Source: an uncultured Bacilli bacterium
GTDB lineage: Bacteria; Bacillota_I; Bacilli_A; RF39; UBA660
Direction of reading: 5' to 3'
Length of the DNA: 19,631 nucleotides
Assembly (NCBI GenBank): GCA_934183165.1
Contig: CAKPRZ010000016.1
Span: 1 to 19,631 of the forward strand
Below the pieces are notes generated by a model. It searched no databases and was not told the origin of the DNA. It saw only the letters and a program-made list of their open reading frames with translations. Shown piece after piece: positions 7,196 through 15,554 of the stretch (position 1 is its first letter; each line of letters opens with the position of its first letter). A program made the translations under genes and the position numbers.

Positions 7196-8565
7196 TGGAA
7201 AACATAACAATGGAAAAGTTAGTTAATTATTGTAAACAATATGGATTCATATTTCAGGGAAGTGAAATATATGGAGGACTTGCTAATACATGGGATTATG
7301 GTCCATTAGGTGCAAGACTTAAAAATAATATAAAGGATGCTTGGAGAAAGAAATTTATTCAAGAAAGAGATAATGCATATGAAGTTGATGCAGATATATT
7401 GATGCATCCAAGAGTATGGGAAGCATCAGGTCACGTTGATAGTTTCGCAGATCCACTAATAGATTGCCGTGAATGTAAAACTAGACATCGTGCTGATAAT
7501 TTAATTAATGACTTTACTAACTCTTCAATTGGTGATGCAATGACTAATGAAGAGATGATTAACTATATAAATGAACATAAAGTGCCTTGTCCAAAATGTG
7601 GTAAAACTAATTTTACCGATATAAGACAATTTAAACTTATGTTTGAAACATATAGAGGAGTTATAAAAGATGCTAAAAGTGTTGTATATTTAAGACCTGA
7701 AAATGCACAAGGAGAATATGTAAACTTTTTAAATGTACAAAGAAGTATGAGAGCAAAATTACCATTTTCTATTGGACAAATTGGTAAAGCATTTAGAAAT
7801 GAGATAACACCAGGAAACTTTACATTTAGAACAATTGAATTTGAACAAATGGAATATCAAACTTTCTGTAAGGAAGGTAGTGATATGGAGTTATATGAAT
7901 ACTTTAAAAACTTTGGTAAGAACTTTTACATGAGTCTAGGAATTCCAGAAGAAAAATTAAGATTTCATGACCATGAAAAACTTGCACATTATGCTAAAGC
8001 AGCATGTGATATTGAATATTTATTTCCATTTGGTTGGGGAGAAATAAATGGAACACATAATAGAACTAATTTTGATTTAACTCGTCATCAAGAATATAGT
8101 GGTGTATCACAAGAATATTTTGATCCAGAAACTAATGAAAAATATGTGCCTTATATTGTTGAATCAACATATGGACTTGATAGATGTGTTTTAGCAATAT
8201 TATTTAACTCGTATAATAAAGAAACACTTTCTGATGGAGAAGAAAGAGAAGTTATGAAATTTCATCCTTATTTAGCACCATATAAGGCAACAATTCTACC
8301 ATTAATAAAAAAATATCATAGTGAAAAAGCAAAAGAAATTTATAAAGAATTATCTAAAAGCTTTATGTGTAGTTATGATGATTCCGGTAATATTGGTAAA
8401 CGTTATAGAAGAAGCGACATAACAGGTACACCATTTGCAATTACAATTGATGATGAAACTTTAAATAATGGTACTGTGACTCTAAGAGATAGAGATACAA
8501 TGGAACAAATAACTCTACCTATAGAGGAAGTTGAATCATATATAAGTAGTCGTATTAAAATTTAA
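7195..8565 (+). CDS. glyQS: Glycyl-tRNA synthetase, dimeric single-chain type
   Basis: A 456-residue class II synthetase of the alpha2 type (used by many Firmicutes, archaea and eukaryotes) rather than the alpha2beta2 GlyQ/GlyS type. It ligates glycine to tRNA-Gly. Motif 1 region GGLANTWDYGPLGARLKNN (28-46), zinc-type cysteine pairs C91/C94 and C132/C135, motif 2 FRNEITPGNFTFRTIEFEQME (200-220), class II motif 3 around YGLDRCVLAILF, and a C-terminal anticodon-binding domain (HPYLAPYKATILPL) are all present. GGAGGG lies upstream of the ATG, which overlaps the preceding stop codon. Being in the same T-box operon as proS, it may be the gene whose cognate tRNA the leader senses. Confidence 0.96.
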   Translation: MENITMEKLVNYCKQYGFIFQGSEIYGGLANTWDYGPLGARLKNNIKDAWRKKFIQERDNAYEVDADILMHPRVWEASGHVDSFADPLIDCRECKTRHRADNLINDFTNSSIGDAMTNEEMINYINEHKVPCPKCGKTNFTDIRQFKLMFETYRGVIKDAKSVVYLRPENAQGEYVNFLNVQRSMRAKLPFSIGQIGKAFRNEITPGNFTFRTIEFEQMEYQTFCKEGSDMELYEYFKNFGKNFYMSLGIPEEKLRFHDHEKLAHYAKAACDIEYLFPFGWGEINGTHNRTNFDLTRHQEYSGVSQEYFDPETNEKYVPYIVESTYGLDRCVLAILFNSYNKETLSDGEEREVMKFHPYLAPYKATILPLIKKYHSEKAKEIYKELSKSFMCSYDDSGNIGKRYRRSDITGTPFAITIDDETLNNGTVTLRDRDTMEQITLPIEEVESYISSRIKI

Positions 8566-8584
8566 ATTTAATGAGGACATAGTT

Positions 8585-9520
8585 ATGAAAAAAAATAGAA
8601 AAATAGTTTTAGTCATCCTAATAGTATTTATATTAATAGCTTTATATCTTTTGTTTAGAAACAATTTTAAAAAATATATTATAATGGAATCCAGCAAATA
8701 TACTATAGAACAAAAAGAAAAACCAAATGGGCAAAAGTATATTTTATTTACGATATCAGGTCTTTATGGATGTTCAGATGATGTAGAATTATCCAAAAAA
8801 GAAATAGATAATAATAACAATTTAAATTTATACTTCGATTACATAGAAGATTGTGGTGATTGGGCTGAGAGTACAAAAGAATTTGAAATTCCATTGAATG
8901 AAAATATTAATGAAATAAAACCGTTTTATAGAGTTAAAAAAACATTAAGATGTAATGATGTTACAATAGATAAACCAATAATATATATTTATCCAAATAA
9001 AGAAATAGATTTAACTATTAAACTTAAAAATAATGATTTATTAACATATACTTATCCTAAGTATAATAATGAGTGGAACGTTCATGTAGATACAAAAGGA
9101 AATATTTACGACTATAAAAGCAAGAGAAATTATTATGCATTATATTGGGAAGCACTTGATAATACAAAAGTAGATATGAATGAAGGATTTGTAGTTGAAG
9201 GAACAGAAATAGTTGAGTTTTTAGAAGAAAAGTTAAAATATCTTGGACTTAATGAAAAAGAAATCAATGAATTTATTATTTATTGGATAGATAAACTTGA
9301 AGGAAATAAATATAATTATATAAGATTTAGAAGCATAGAAGAAATAAATAAGTATATGCCTTTAGAATTTAGCATAAATCCAGATACTTTAATAAGAGTT
9401 GTTATGGATTATAAACCTCTTGATAAAAAAATAACAGTAAAAGAACAGGTTTTAGAAAAAAAGGAAAGACATGGCTTTACAGTTGTTGAGTGGGGAGGAC
9501 ATAAAATAACTAATAGTTAA
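8585..9520 (+). CDS. Exported or anchored KPxIYxYP-family protein of unknown function
   Basis: A 311-residue protein with one N-terminal membrane segment (about residues 7-24) and a large outer domain. Its core KPIIYIYP (130-137), TYTYPKY (154-160), a conserved Trp (NEWNVHV), KGNIYD and YALYWEA (184-190) matches a pattern I know from many uncharacterised exported proteins of gut Clostridia and Bacilli; no function is established for it. Cysteines in YGCSDD, EDCGDW and LRCND may form disulphides. It begins 19 bases after glyS with GAGGA upstream, and no terminator separates them, so it is probably the last gene of the T-box operon. A strong hairpin follows 54 bases after its stop. Confidence 0.75.
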   Translation: MKKNRKIVLVILIVFILIALYLLFRNNFKKYIIMESSKYTIEQKEKPNGQKYILFTISGLYGCSDDVELSKKEIDNNNNLNLYFDYIEDCGDWAESTKEFEIPLNENINEIKPFYRVKKTLRCNDVTIDKPIIYIYPNKEIDLTIKLKNNDLLTYTYPKYNNEWNVHVDTKGNIYDYKSKRNYYALYWEALDNTKVDMNEGFVVEGTEIVEFLEEKLKYLGLNEKEINEFIIYWIDKLEGNKYNYIRFRSIEEINKYMPLEFSINPDTLIRVVMDYKPLDKKITVKEQVLEKKERHGFTVVEWGGHKITNS

Positions 9521-9574
9521 ACTTTTTGATTTATTATTTTTCTTTTTATATGAAATATATATAAAACAAAATTT

Positions 9575-9602
9575 AGTGAGTAAATCATTACTCGCTTTTA
9601 TT
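9575..9602 (+). terminator. Terminator of the proS-glyS operon
   Basis: A 9-bp stem, AGTGAGTAA (9575-9583) with TTACTCGCT (9588-9596) including one G-T pair, has an ATCA loop and is followed by TTTTATT. Confidence 0.75.
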
Positions 9603-9603
9603 A

Positions 9604-9630
9604 TGACAAAATGGTTTGGTTATATTGTCA
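9604..9630. repeat. Inverted repeat between operons
   Basis: TGACAAAAT (9604-9612) and ATATTGTCA (9622-9630) are inverted copies with one mismatch and a 9-base spacer. No T run follows, so it is not an obvious terminator. It lies 60 bases before the next possible ORF and could be an operator or a chance AT-rich repeat. Confidence 0.35.
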
Positions 9631-9689
9631 AGAATGGAAAATAATAATAAATAAAAATATTTAATAAAAAATGTTCTAGTATAATTTTT

Positions 9690-9893
9690 GTGGAGTGTCA
9701 AAGAATAAAAGAATTAAATATTTCTGATTTAAAAAAAGAGGATATTATATCTGTTACAATTGGTAGTAATCCTATTCAAGACATAAAAGATATATTGAAT
9801 AGTGAGAAATATAAAGAACATCCAGAATTATTTACATTTCCAACATTAGCATTTGCTAAATTTTTTTTGTCATGCTATAATTTTATATCATAG
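9690..9893 (+). CDS. Doubtful small ORF (67 codons)
   Basis: An open frame from a GTG with no ribosome binding site in front of it; a TATAAT (9680-9685) ends only 4 bases upstream, so a message from there would start at or inside the GTG codon. The predicted peptide has a polar N-terminal part (KELNISDLKKEDI) and a more hydrophobic end (TLAFAKFFLSCYNFIS). I recognise nothing in it. Its stop overlaps the GGTGAT site of the next gene. It could be a real small protein with an unusual start, the remnant of a larger gene, or non-coding leader sequence for the membrane protein downstream. Confidence 0.3.
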   Translation: MECQRIKELNISDLKKEDIISVTIGSNPIQDIKDILNSEKYKEHPELFTFPTLAFAKFFLSCYNFIS

Positions 9894-9902
9894 GTGATGA
9901 AT

Positions 9903-10580
9903 ATGCATAAATTTTTATATTTATTTTTAGCTTTTTTTATATATTCATTTTTGGGATATATAATAGAGTGCCTTTATTGTAGTATTATTAATAAAAAAAT
10001 AATTACAAATAGAGGTTTTTTGATAGGACCATATCTACCGATATATGGATTTGGATCTATTTTTATACTTTACTTTTTGCGCAAGTATTTTTCTAGTCCG
10101 GTTATCTTATTTATAGTAGGAGCTGTTATTGCATCTACACTAGAATTTACTGCTAGTTATTTAATGGAGAAGATATTCAAGGCGAGATGGTGGGATTATA
10201 GTGATAAGAAATATAATTTGGATGGTAGAATTTGCCTTTTAAATACTGTTTTATTTGGAGCGGCTGGATTGGTTGTAGTCTATCTTGTTAATCCCGTTTT
10301 ATTAAAATTACTTAATTTATTTAATGATAAAACATTAGATATTTTAAGCATTATACTTATGATTGTTTTTTTGACAGATCTTGTTTTGTCATCCTTAATC
10401 ATTTATAGTTTAAGAAAGAACAGAAGAATTATTAAAGATTCTACAGAAGAAATAAGCGAAAAAGTTAAAAACATTATTAGAAAACATCGTGTTTTAAAGA
10501 AACGTTTATTAGATGCTTTCCCAGGTATAAATCAACATAATATATATAAAATGCTAAAAAAGATGGTAGAAAAGAAATAA
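9903..10580 (+). CDS. CmpB-type multi-pass membrane protein (putative ABC transporter permease family)
   Basis: A 225-residue membrane protein of the family annotated as 'putative ABC transporter permease' (PF06541). Typical motifs are SFLGYIIECLYCSI, NRGFLIGPYLPIYGFG, a conserved E...S...EK segment followed by ARWWDYS, and GRICLLN. About five membrane segments precede a basic, helical C-terminal tail (from SLRKNRR). Despite the family name, no ABC ATPase or binding protein is nearby and transport has not been established for most members. I chose the ATG at 9903, preceded by GGTGAT (9893-9898), over an in-frame GTG at 9894 and ATG at 9897 that lie inside the ribosome binding site. No clear terminator follows; rpsO has its own promoter. 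Confidence 0.85.
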   Translation: MHKFLYLFLAFFIYSFLGYIIECLYCSIINKKIITNRGFLIGPYLPIYGFGSIFILYFLRKYFSSPVILFIVGAVIASTLEFTASYLMEKIFKARWWDYSDKKYNLDGRICLLNTVLFGAAGLVVVYLVNPVLLKLLNLFNDKTLDILSIILMIVFLTDLVLSSLIIYSLRKNRRIIKDSTEEISEKVKNIIRKHRVLKKRLLDAFPGINQHNIYKMLKKMVEKK

Positions 10581-10585
10581 AACAC

Positions 10586-10614
10586 TTGATTTATTTTAAA
10601 ATATATTATATATT
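10586..10614 (+). promoter_or_regulatory. Promoter of rpsO-pnp
   Basis: TTGATT (10586-10591) and TATATT (10609-10614) are 17 bp apart, predicting a start near 10621 and a leader of about 74 bases before rpsO. Confidence 0.6.
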
Positions 10615-10627
10615 GTTAGTGCTACTT

Positions 10628-10664
10628 CATCTTGGTTATGGATTTTCCGACCATTACTAGGATG
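10628..10664 (+). promoter_or_regulatory. rpsO leader hairpin, candidate S15 autoregulatory site
   Basis: CATCTTGGTTATGG (10628-10641) pairs with CCATTACTAGGATG (10651-10664) to give a 14-step stem with only one mismatch and two G-U pairs, capped by a 9-base loop. No T run follows, so it is not a terminator. The stem includes adjacent G-C and G-U pairs, the type of feature ribosomal protein S15 recognises in 16S rRNA and in several known rpsO leaders. It ends 18 bases before the AGGAGG site. Autoregulation is inferred from position and shape, not shown. Confidence 0.55.
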
Positions 10665-10694
10665 TTAGTTAATATTTAAATAGGAGGAAATGAA

Positions 10695-10964
10695 ATGGCT
10701 TTAACTAAAGAAGTAAAAACAAGTATCATTAAAAATTTCGCTAGAGATGAAAAAGATACTGGTTCAGCTGAAGTTCAAATAGCTATTCTTACAGAAGAAA
10801 TTAAGTTATTAACTGAACATTTAAAAGAACATAAACATGATTATCATTCACGTCGTGGACTTTTAAAGAAAGTTGGACAAAGAAGAAATATGCTAAATTA
10901 TTTAGCTAAGAAAGATATCAATAGATATCGTGAAGTTGTTAAAAAATTAGGATTAAGAAAGTAG
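10695..10964 (+). CDS. rpsO: Ribosomal protein S15 (uS15)
   Basis: An 89-residue protein, the usual length for bacterial S15, which binds the central domain of 16S rRNA early in small-subunit assembly. The family core is clear: FARDEKDTGSAEVQIAILTEEI, LTEHLKEHKHDYHSRRGLLKKVGQRR and LNYLAKKDINRYREVVKKLGLRK. The conserved His and Asp residues of the rRNA-binding face (HKHDYHSRRG) are intact. AGGAGG is 7 bases before the ATG. It is followed by pnp, an arrangement kept across much of Bacteria, with a terminator between them that probably lowers pnp expression relative to rpsO. Confidence 0.97.
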   Translation: MALTKEVKTSIIKNFARDEKDTGSAEVQIAILTEEIKLLTEHLKEHKHDYHSRRGLLKKVGQRRNMLNYLAKKDINRYREVVKKLGLRK

Positions 10965-10992
10965 ACACTGTTTTTTGGTGTCTTTATTTTTG
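10963..10992 (+). terminator. Intergenic terminator between rpsO and pnp
   Basis: AGACACT (10963-10969) pairs with GGTGTCT (10977-10983), with one G-T pair, and is followed by TTATTTTT. The stem begins inside the rpsO stop codon. No clear new promoter is visible before pnp, so it is likely to be leaky. Confidence 0.7.
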
Positions 10993-11029
10993 ATTAAATA
11001 CAAGATGTCTAGGATAAATGGAGGTAGAA

Positions 11030-13162
11030 ATGGCAAAGAAAGTATTTGAATTTAATTTTAGAGGTAGAAAATTAGTTGTAGAACATGGGGAACTTGCTAA
11101 ACAAGCACATGGATCTGTATTAGTTAGATATGGTGATACTGTTATATTATCTACAACAGTTGTATCAAAAACAGCTAATATTTTATCTGACTTTTTTCCA
11201 CTTATGGTTTTATATCAAGAAAAGCTATATTCAGTAGGAAAAATTCCAGGTGGATTTATTAAAAGAGAAGGTAGACCAACCGAGGCAGCTACTTTGGCGG
11301 CTAGAATGATTGATAGGCCAATGAGACCAATGTTCCCAGAAGATTTTAGAAATGAAGTACAAGTTGTAAATACAGTGTTATCTGTTGACAATGATAATTC
11401 ACCAGAACTTACTGCAATGTTTGGATCTAGTTTAGCTACTTGTATTTCAAAAGTTCCATTTGATGGACCTATTGCAGGTGTTAAAGTTGGTAGAGTTAAT
11501 GGAGAATTTATAATTAACCCAACGCCTGATGAACTTGAGGTATCAGATATTGATTTAACAGTTGCTGGTACAAAATATGCAATTAACATGGTTGAAGCAG
11601 GAGCTCGTGAAGTAAGTGAAGAAGATATGCTAGAAGCATTAATGTTTGGGCATGAGGCAGTAAAAGAATTATGTGCATTCCAAGAAGAGATAATTAAAGA
11701 AGTTGGAGTAGAAAAGATGGAATATGAACATCTTGAAATATCTGATGAATTAAGAAATGAAATTAGAACTCTTGCAAGTGATAAGTTGGATGCAGCACTA
11801 AGAATAAAAGGCAAACTTGAAAAATATGCCGCAATAGATGCAGTTAAAGAAGAAGTTGTAAATAAGTATGAAGAAGAAAATTCTTCACTAGATAAAGATG
11901 AATTAAATGAACTTTTAACTAAAGTTAAATTGGTTTTAGAATCTATTGAATATGATATATTCAGATCAATTACAGTTAATGAAAAAACAAGAGCAGATGG
12001 AAGAAGCATGACTGAAATTAGACCTTTATCTACTGATATAGATATGTTGCCTAGAACACATGGTTCAGCTTTATTTACAAGGGGTGAAACTCAAGCTCTT
12101 GCGGTTACTACACTTGGTGCTTTAAATGAATATCAAGCGTTAGATGGAATAAGTTTAGAAGCTGAAAAGCATTTTATGCTTCATTATAATTTCCCACAAT
12201 TTTCTGTTGGAGAAACTGGTAGATATGGTTCTCCTGGTAGAAGAGAAATTGGACATGGGGCATTAGGTGAAAGATGTTTAAAACAGGTAATGCCTAGTGA
12301 AGAAGAATTTCCTTATACAGTACGTGTAGTAAGTGAAATATTAGAAAGTAACGGTTCTAGTTCTCAAGCTACTATATGTGCTGGATGTATGTCATTAATG
12401 GCTGCAGGTGTTCCAATAAAAGCACCAGTTGCCGGAATAGCAATGGGACTTATTACTTCAAAAGATGGTAGCGATTATACAATTTTAACTGATATCCAAG
12501 GTATGGAAGATCATCTAGGTGATATGGACTTTAAAGTTGGTGGTACAAGAAGTGGTATATGTTCTCTACAAATGGATATCAAGATTAAAGGAATTACTAA
12601 AGAAATATTAAAGGAAGCATTAGCGCAAGCAAAAGATGCTCGTATGGAGATACTTGATGTAATGGAAAATCAAATAAGTGAACCAAGAAAAGAAGTATCT
12701 AAATACGCTCCTAAAACTATGATTTTCTACATTAAACCAGAGAAAATTAAAGATGTAATTGGTCGTGGTGGAGAAATGATTACTAAAATTATCTTAGAAG
12801 CAAGTGGCGTTACTGCGGTTAATGATGTTAATGCTGTTAAGGTTGATCTAGAAGATGACGGTAAAGTAATTATTTATCATACAGATAAAGATATTATAAA
12901 TAAAACTGCTGAGATGATTCAAGATGTCGTAAAAGAAGTAGAAGAAGGAAAAATATATACTGCCAAAGTAGTTAAAATCGAAGAATTTGGATGCTTTGTA
13001 CAACTATGGCCTGGTTGCGAAGGACTAGTTCATATATCTAAATTATCAAAAGATAGAGTAGAAAAGGTTGAAGATGTTGTAAAACTTGGTGATGAGATTC
13101 TAGTTAAAGCAATAGGTACTGATAAAAAAGGAAGATTAAACTTTTCAAGACGTGATGTATAA
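11030..13162 (+). CDS. pnp: Polyribonucleotide nucleotidyltransferase (PNPase)
   Basis: A 710-residue phosphorolytic 3'-5' exoribonuclease of mRNA turnover, a trimer in other bacteria. Order of domains: RNase PH 1 (about 5-140), helical linker (about 145-230), RNase PH 2 (about 320-545), KH (GRGG loop at 578-581) and S1 RNA-binding domain (about 640-708). The catalytic block EDHLGDMDFK carries D494, D500 and K502, matching E. coli D486, D492 and K494. The true start is ATG 11030, five bases after GGAGGT (11020-11025); an in-frame ATG at 11018 overlaps that site and is unlikely. It shares the rpsO transcript and ends at a strong terminator. Confidence 0.97.
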   Translation: MAKKVFEFNFRGRKLVVEHGELAKQAHGSVLVRYGDTVILSTTVVSKTANILSDFFPLMVLYQEKLYSVGKIPGGFIKREGRPTEAATLAARMIDRPMRPMFPEDFRNEVQVVNTVLSVDNDNSPELTAMFGSSLATCISKVPFDGPIAGVKVGRVNGEFIINPTPDELEVSDIDLTVAGTKYAINMVEAGAREVSEEDMLEALMFGHEAVKELCAFQEEIIKEVGVEKMEYEHLEISDELRNEIRTLASDKLDAALRIKGKLEKYAAIDAVKEEVVNKYEEENSSLDKDELNELLTKVKLVLESIEYDIFRSITVNEKTRADGRSMTEIRPLSTDIDMLPRTHGSALFTRGETQALAVTTLGALNEYQALDGISLEAEKHFMLHYNFPQFSVGETGRYGSPGRREIGHGALGERCLKQVMPSEEEFPYTVRVVSEILESNGSSSQATICAGCMSLMAAGVPIKAPVAGIAMGLITSKDGSDYTILTDIQGMEDHLGDMDFKVGGTRSGICSLQMDIKIKGITKEILKEALAQAKDARMEILDVMENQISEPRKEVSKYAPKTMIFYIKPEKIKDVIGRGGEMITKIILEASGVTAVNDVNAVKVDLEDDGKVIIYHTDKDIINKTAEMIQDVVKEVEEGKIYTAKVVKIEEFGCFVQLWPGCEGLVHISKLSKDRVEKVEDVVKLGDEILVKAIGTDKKGRLNFSRRDV

Positions 13163-13167
13163 ATTTT

Positions 13168-13196
13168 AAGGAGTATTTGATACTCCTTTTGTTTTA
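13168..13196 (+). terminator. Terminator after pnp
   Basis: A 9-bp perfect stem, AAGGAGTAT (13168-13176) with ATACTCCTT (13180-13188), has a TTG loop and runs into TTTTGTTTT. It begins 5 bases after the stop. Confidence 0.88.
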
Positions 13197-13290
13197 TATA
13201 AATATAAATTAGTGTCAAAAGTAAAAAAAGGTATACCATTAATCATAAAAATATGATATTATTTTATTATAGGATTGGAGTTTGATATTT

Positions 13291-13950
13291 ATGAAAGATA
13301 ATAGAAAAGTAAACCATAAAGCAGGATTTACTATGATTGCAATTGCAGTATTAGTATTATCATTATCATTTTTGGGCGGAGGAATTTATTTAAATTCAAT
13401 AAATCTTTCAACTAAAAGTAGTAACAGTATAGAAGGTATTGATAAAAGAGCAGAGGCTAATACTACTTCTAATGATGTAGATAATATTTTTGCAAACACT
13501 TATTACAATGCTCTTGATGTTTTATCTGAAGGAATTTATTATGGTACCGGATGGTTAAGCATTTGTCCAAATTCACAAATGGAATTAAATGGTGAAATAT
13601 ACATAAAAGTATGTAATGATATATATAATAAAAAAAGTACTATTGTAGATAAAGTTAAAAACATAATTTCATCTAATTATATTAATGAGTTAATGAAAGA
13701 TGATTATATTGATTATAATGAATCGCTATATATTAAACCTTATAGTGTAGACAAAAATCAAGAATATGTAGGCTTTGTATCATATAAAGTCTTGAACCAA
13801 AGCAGTGACAAAATTGTTTATTCCATAAAAAGTAAATATAGTAAATTAGATTGTGATAATAACTGCAATTATAATTATAAAGAACATAAGATGACATTAA
13901 CAAAAGAACAGGGAAAATGGTTAGTTTCAAATATTGAAATGCCTTATTAA
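13291..13950 (+). CDS. Unknown membrane-anchored extracytoplasmic protein
   Basis: A 219-residue protein with a basic N-terminus, one membrane segment (about residues 13-34) and an outer domain of about 180 residues. The domain has a helix-then-strand layout (VDKVKNIISSNYINELMK, then ESLYIKP, EYVGFVSYKVL, KIVYSIKSKY) ending in MTLTKEQGKWLVSNIEMPY, a general pattern seen in small NTF2-like or IseA-like exported domains; the resemblance is weak. Four cysteines (two as CDNNC) may pair. I chose the ATG at 13291, ten bases after GGATTGGAG, over an in-frame TTG at 13282 that leaves no room for a ribosome site. A small membrane protein follows after 5 bases. Confidence 0.75.
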   Translation: MKDNRKVNHKAGFTMIAIAVLVLSLSFLGGGIYLNSINLSTKSSNSIEGIDKRAEANTTSNDVDNIFANTYYNALDVLSEGIYYGTGWLSICPNSQMELNGEIYIKVCNDIYNKKSTIVDKVKNIISSNYINELMKDDYIDYNESLYIKPYSVDKNQEYVGFVSYKVLNQSSDKIVYSIKSKYSKLDCDNNCNYNYKEHKMTLTKEQGKWLVSNIEMPY

Positions 13951-13955
13951 AATTA

Positions 13956-14153
13956 ATGACTAACGAAGAAAAATATAATAATTATAGAAAGAAAAAAAAT
14001 TTAAGAATTATAGTTATCATCTTAGCTATTATAGATATTACACTTTCAGTTTTATCAATATTTAAAATAGTTAGTATTTACTTTCCTATTATACTTTTTA
14101 TAATTACTCATATTATATTTAAAAAAATGAACAAGATAAATTACAAGCAATAA
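13956..14153 (+). CDS. Small membrane protein
   Basis: A 65-residue protein with a charged start (TNEEKYNNYRKKKNLR), two closely spaced hydrophobic segments (about 17-37 and 40-55) and a basic tail, probably a helical hairpin with both ends inside. No family is recognised. The ATG is 5 bases after the previous stop and lacks its own clear ribosome binding site, so translation is probably coupled. A strong terminator overlaps its last codons. Confidence 0.65.
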   Translation: MTNEEKYNNYRKKKNLRIIVIILAIIDITLSVLSIFKIVSIYFPIILFIITHIIFKKMNKINYKQ

Positions 14154-14176
14154 GTAACTATTGCTTGTTTTTATTT
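14143..14176 (+). terminator. Terminator overlapping a stop codon and the next promoter
   Basis: A 10-bp perfect stem, ACAAGCAATA (14143-14152) with TATTGCTTGT (14159-14168), is followed by TTTTATTT. The stop codon of the small membrane protein is at 14151-14153, and the right arm and T run contain the likely -35 box of tig. Confidence 0.88.
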
Positions 14177-14193
14177 AGATAATAATATATAAT
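14165..14193 (+). promoter_or_regulatory. Promoter of tig
   Basis: A perfect TATAAT (14188-14193) lies 17 bp after TTGTTT (14165-14170), which sits in the terminator of the upstream gene. GGAGGA and the ATG follow within 23 bases. The -35 box is weak. Confidence 0.5.
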
Positions 14194-14215
14194 ATATAGT
14201 TGTTGGAGGAATATT

Positions 14216-15478
14216 ATGGCAAAGAAAAAAAATGTTAATGAAATAAAAGTTGTTATTGATGGAGAAGAATGGCAAAACGCTCTAGATAAAGCTTTTCAAA
14301 AGAAAAATAAAGAAGTAACTATCCCTGGATTTAGAAAAGGAAAAGCAACAAGAGAAGTTTTTGAAAAGAAATTTGGGAAAGAAAGTTTATTCATTGATGC
14401 AAGTGAATTAGTAATTCAAGATGCATATTTAAAAGGATTAGCTGATTCTAAACTTATTCCAGTAGTAAAACCAAAAGTTGATATTACAGGAATAGATGCA
14501 GATAAGGTAGAATTCAAATTTACAATTATTACTAAACCAGAAATAACTATTAAAAAGTATAAAGGATTAAAAGTTACAAAAGATAAAGTTAAAGTAACTA
14601 AAGAAGAAATAGAACATGAATTAGGACATGTTTTAGAAAAATATACAGATCTTGTTGTAAAAGAAAAAGGTACAGTAGAAAATGGTAATGTAGCAATTAT
14701 TGATTTTGAAGGATTCAAAGATGGAGTAGCATTCGATGGTGGAAAAGGTGAAAACTATGAATTAGAAATAGGAAGTAACACATTTATTCCTGGATTTGAG
14801 GAACAATTAATTGGGATGAAACCATCTGAAGAAAAAGAAATAAAGGTAACATTTCCAGAAGAATATCCGGCAGAGGAGTTAAAGGGAAAAGAAGTAACAT
14901 TTAAAGTTAAAGTAAATGAAATTAAGGAAAAAGTAAAACGTGAATTAGACAAAGATTTCTTTGAAGATTTAGGTATGGAAGGTGTTGATTCTAAAGAAAC
15001 ACTAGAAGCTGAAATCAAAAAGAATATTGAAGCACATAAAGAAATGGATGCTGAAAATAAATATGTTGATGAATTACTTGAAGCCGTAGGAAAAAATGTT
15101 GAAGTTGATATTCCAGAAGAAATGGTTGATGAAGAAGTTGATAGATTAATTGAAAGATATGAAGAACAATTAAAAATGCAAGGTATATCATTAGATTTAT
15201 ATTATCAATTTACTAGAACAACAGAAAAAGATTTAAGAAATCAATTAGAAAAAGAAGCTTATAATCATGTTTTATATCGTTTAATGTTAGAAGAAATATT
15301 AAAATTAGAAAAATTAGAAGTCACTGATGAAGAATCAACTGAAGAAGCTGAAAAATTAGCTGATAAATATAAAATGAAAAAAGATGAATTCTTAGATGCA
15401 TTTGGTGGTATTGAAATGATTAAATATGACCTTGAAATGCGTAAAGTAATAGATTTCTTAAAAGAAGCAAATAAATAA
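14216..15478 (+). CDS. tig: Trigger factor, ribosome-associated chaperone
   Basis: A 420-residue cytosolic chaperone that binds near the ribosome exit tunnel and shields nascent chains. The N-terminal ribosome-binding signature GFRKGK is at residues 38-43, the FKBP-type peptidyl-prolyl isomerase domain spans about 155-238 (GNVAIIDFEGF, FIPGFEEQLIGM, VTFPEEYPAEELKGKEVTF), and the helical chaperone body runs from about 240 to the end (PEEMVDEEVDRLIERYEEQLK). The N-terminus begins directly with AKKKNVNEIKV and is somewhat shorter than usual, lacking the first strand seen in many homologues; an upstream start is not supported since GGAGGA precedes this ATG. It has its own promoter and terminator, and no clpX or lon follows. 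Confidence 0.95.
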   Translation: MAKKKNVNEIKVVIDGEEWQNALDKAFQKKNKEVTIPGFRKGKATREVFEKKFGKESLFIDASELVIQDAYLKGLADSKLIPVVKPKVDITGIDADKVEFKFTIITKPEITIKKYKGLKVTKDKVKVTKEEIEHELGHVLEKYTDLVVKEKGTVENGNVAIIDFEGFKDGVAFDGGKGENYELEIGSNTFIPGFEEQLIGMKPSEEKEIKVTFPEEYPAEELKGKEVTFKVKVNEIKEKVKRELDKDFFEDLGMEGVDSKETLEAEIKKNIEAHKEMDAENKYVDELLEAVGKNVEVDIPEEMVDEEVDRLIERYEEQLKMQGISLDLYYQFTRTTEKDLRNQLEKEAYNHVLYRLMLEEILKLEKLEVTDEESTEEAEKLADKYKMKKDEFLDAFGGIEMIKYDLEMRKVIDFLKEANK

Positions 15479-15481
15479 TTA

Positions 15482-15509
15482 AAAAGTTCAATTATTGAAC
15501 TTTTTTTTT
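15482..15509 (+). terminator. Terminator after tig
   Basis: AAAAGTTCA (15482-15490) pairs with TGAACTTTT (15496-15504) around a 5-base loop, continuing into a run of T. Confidence 0.9.
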
Positions 15510-15554
15510 GGAATAATTTATGATATTATATTAATATAATAGGGAGATGATTAG

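Noticed and set aside
11018..11029. Upstream ATG for pnp giving a MEVE extension
   Set aside because: This ATG overlaps the GGAGGT ribosome site that serves the ATG at 11030; homologues start at MAKK-like sequence.
11215..12009. A 264-codon open frame on the minus strand inside pnp
   Set aside because: It lies fully antisense to the well-supported PNPase gene, is Ser/Leu-rich with no family motif, and has no convincing ribosome site. It is a shadow of codon bias.
14416..15018. Open frames of 100 and 87 codons antisense to tig
   Set aside because: Both mirror the Lys/Glu-rich trigger factor sequence and have no start signals or recognisable motifs.
15535..15540. TATAAT as the -10 box for the gene at 15555
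   Set aside because: It abuts the AGGGAG ribosome site, so transcription would start beyond that site, and no -35 box lies at the right distance.
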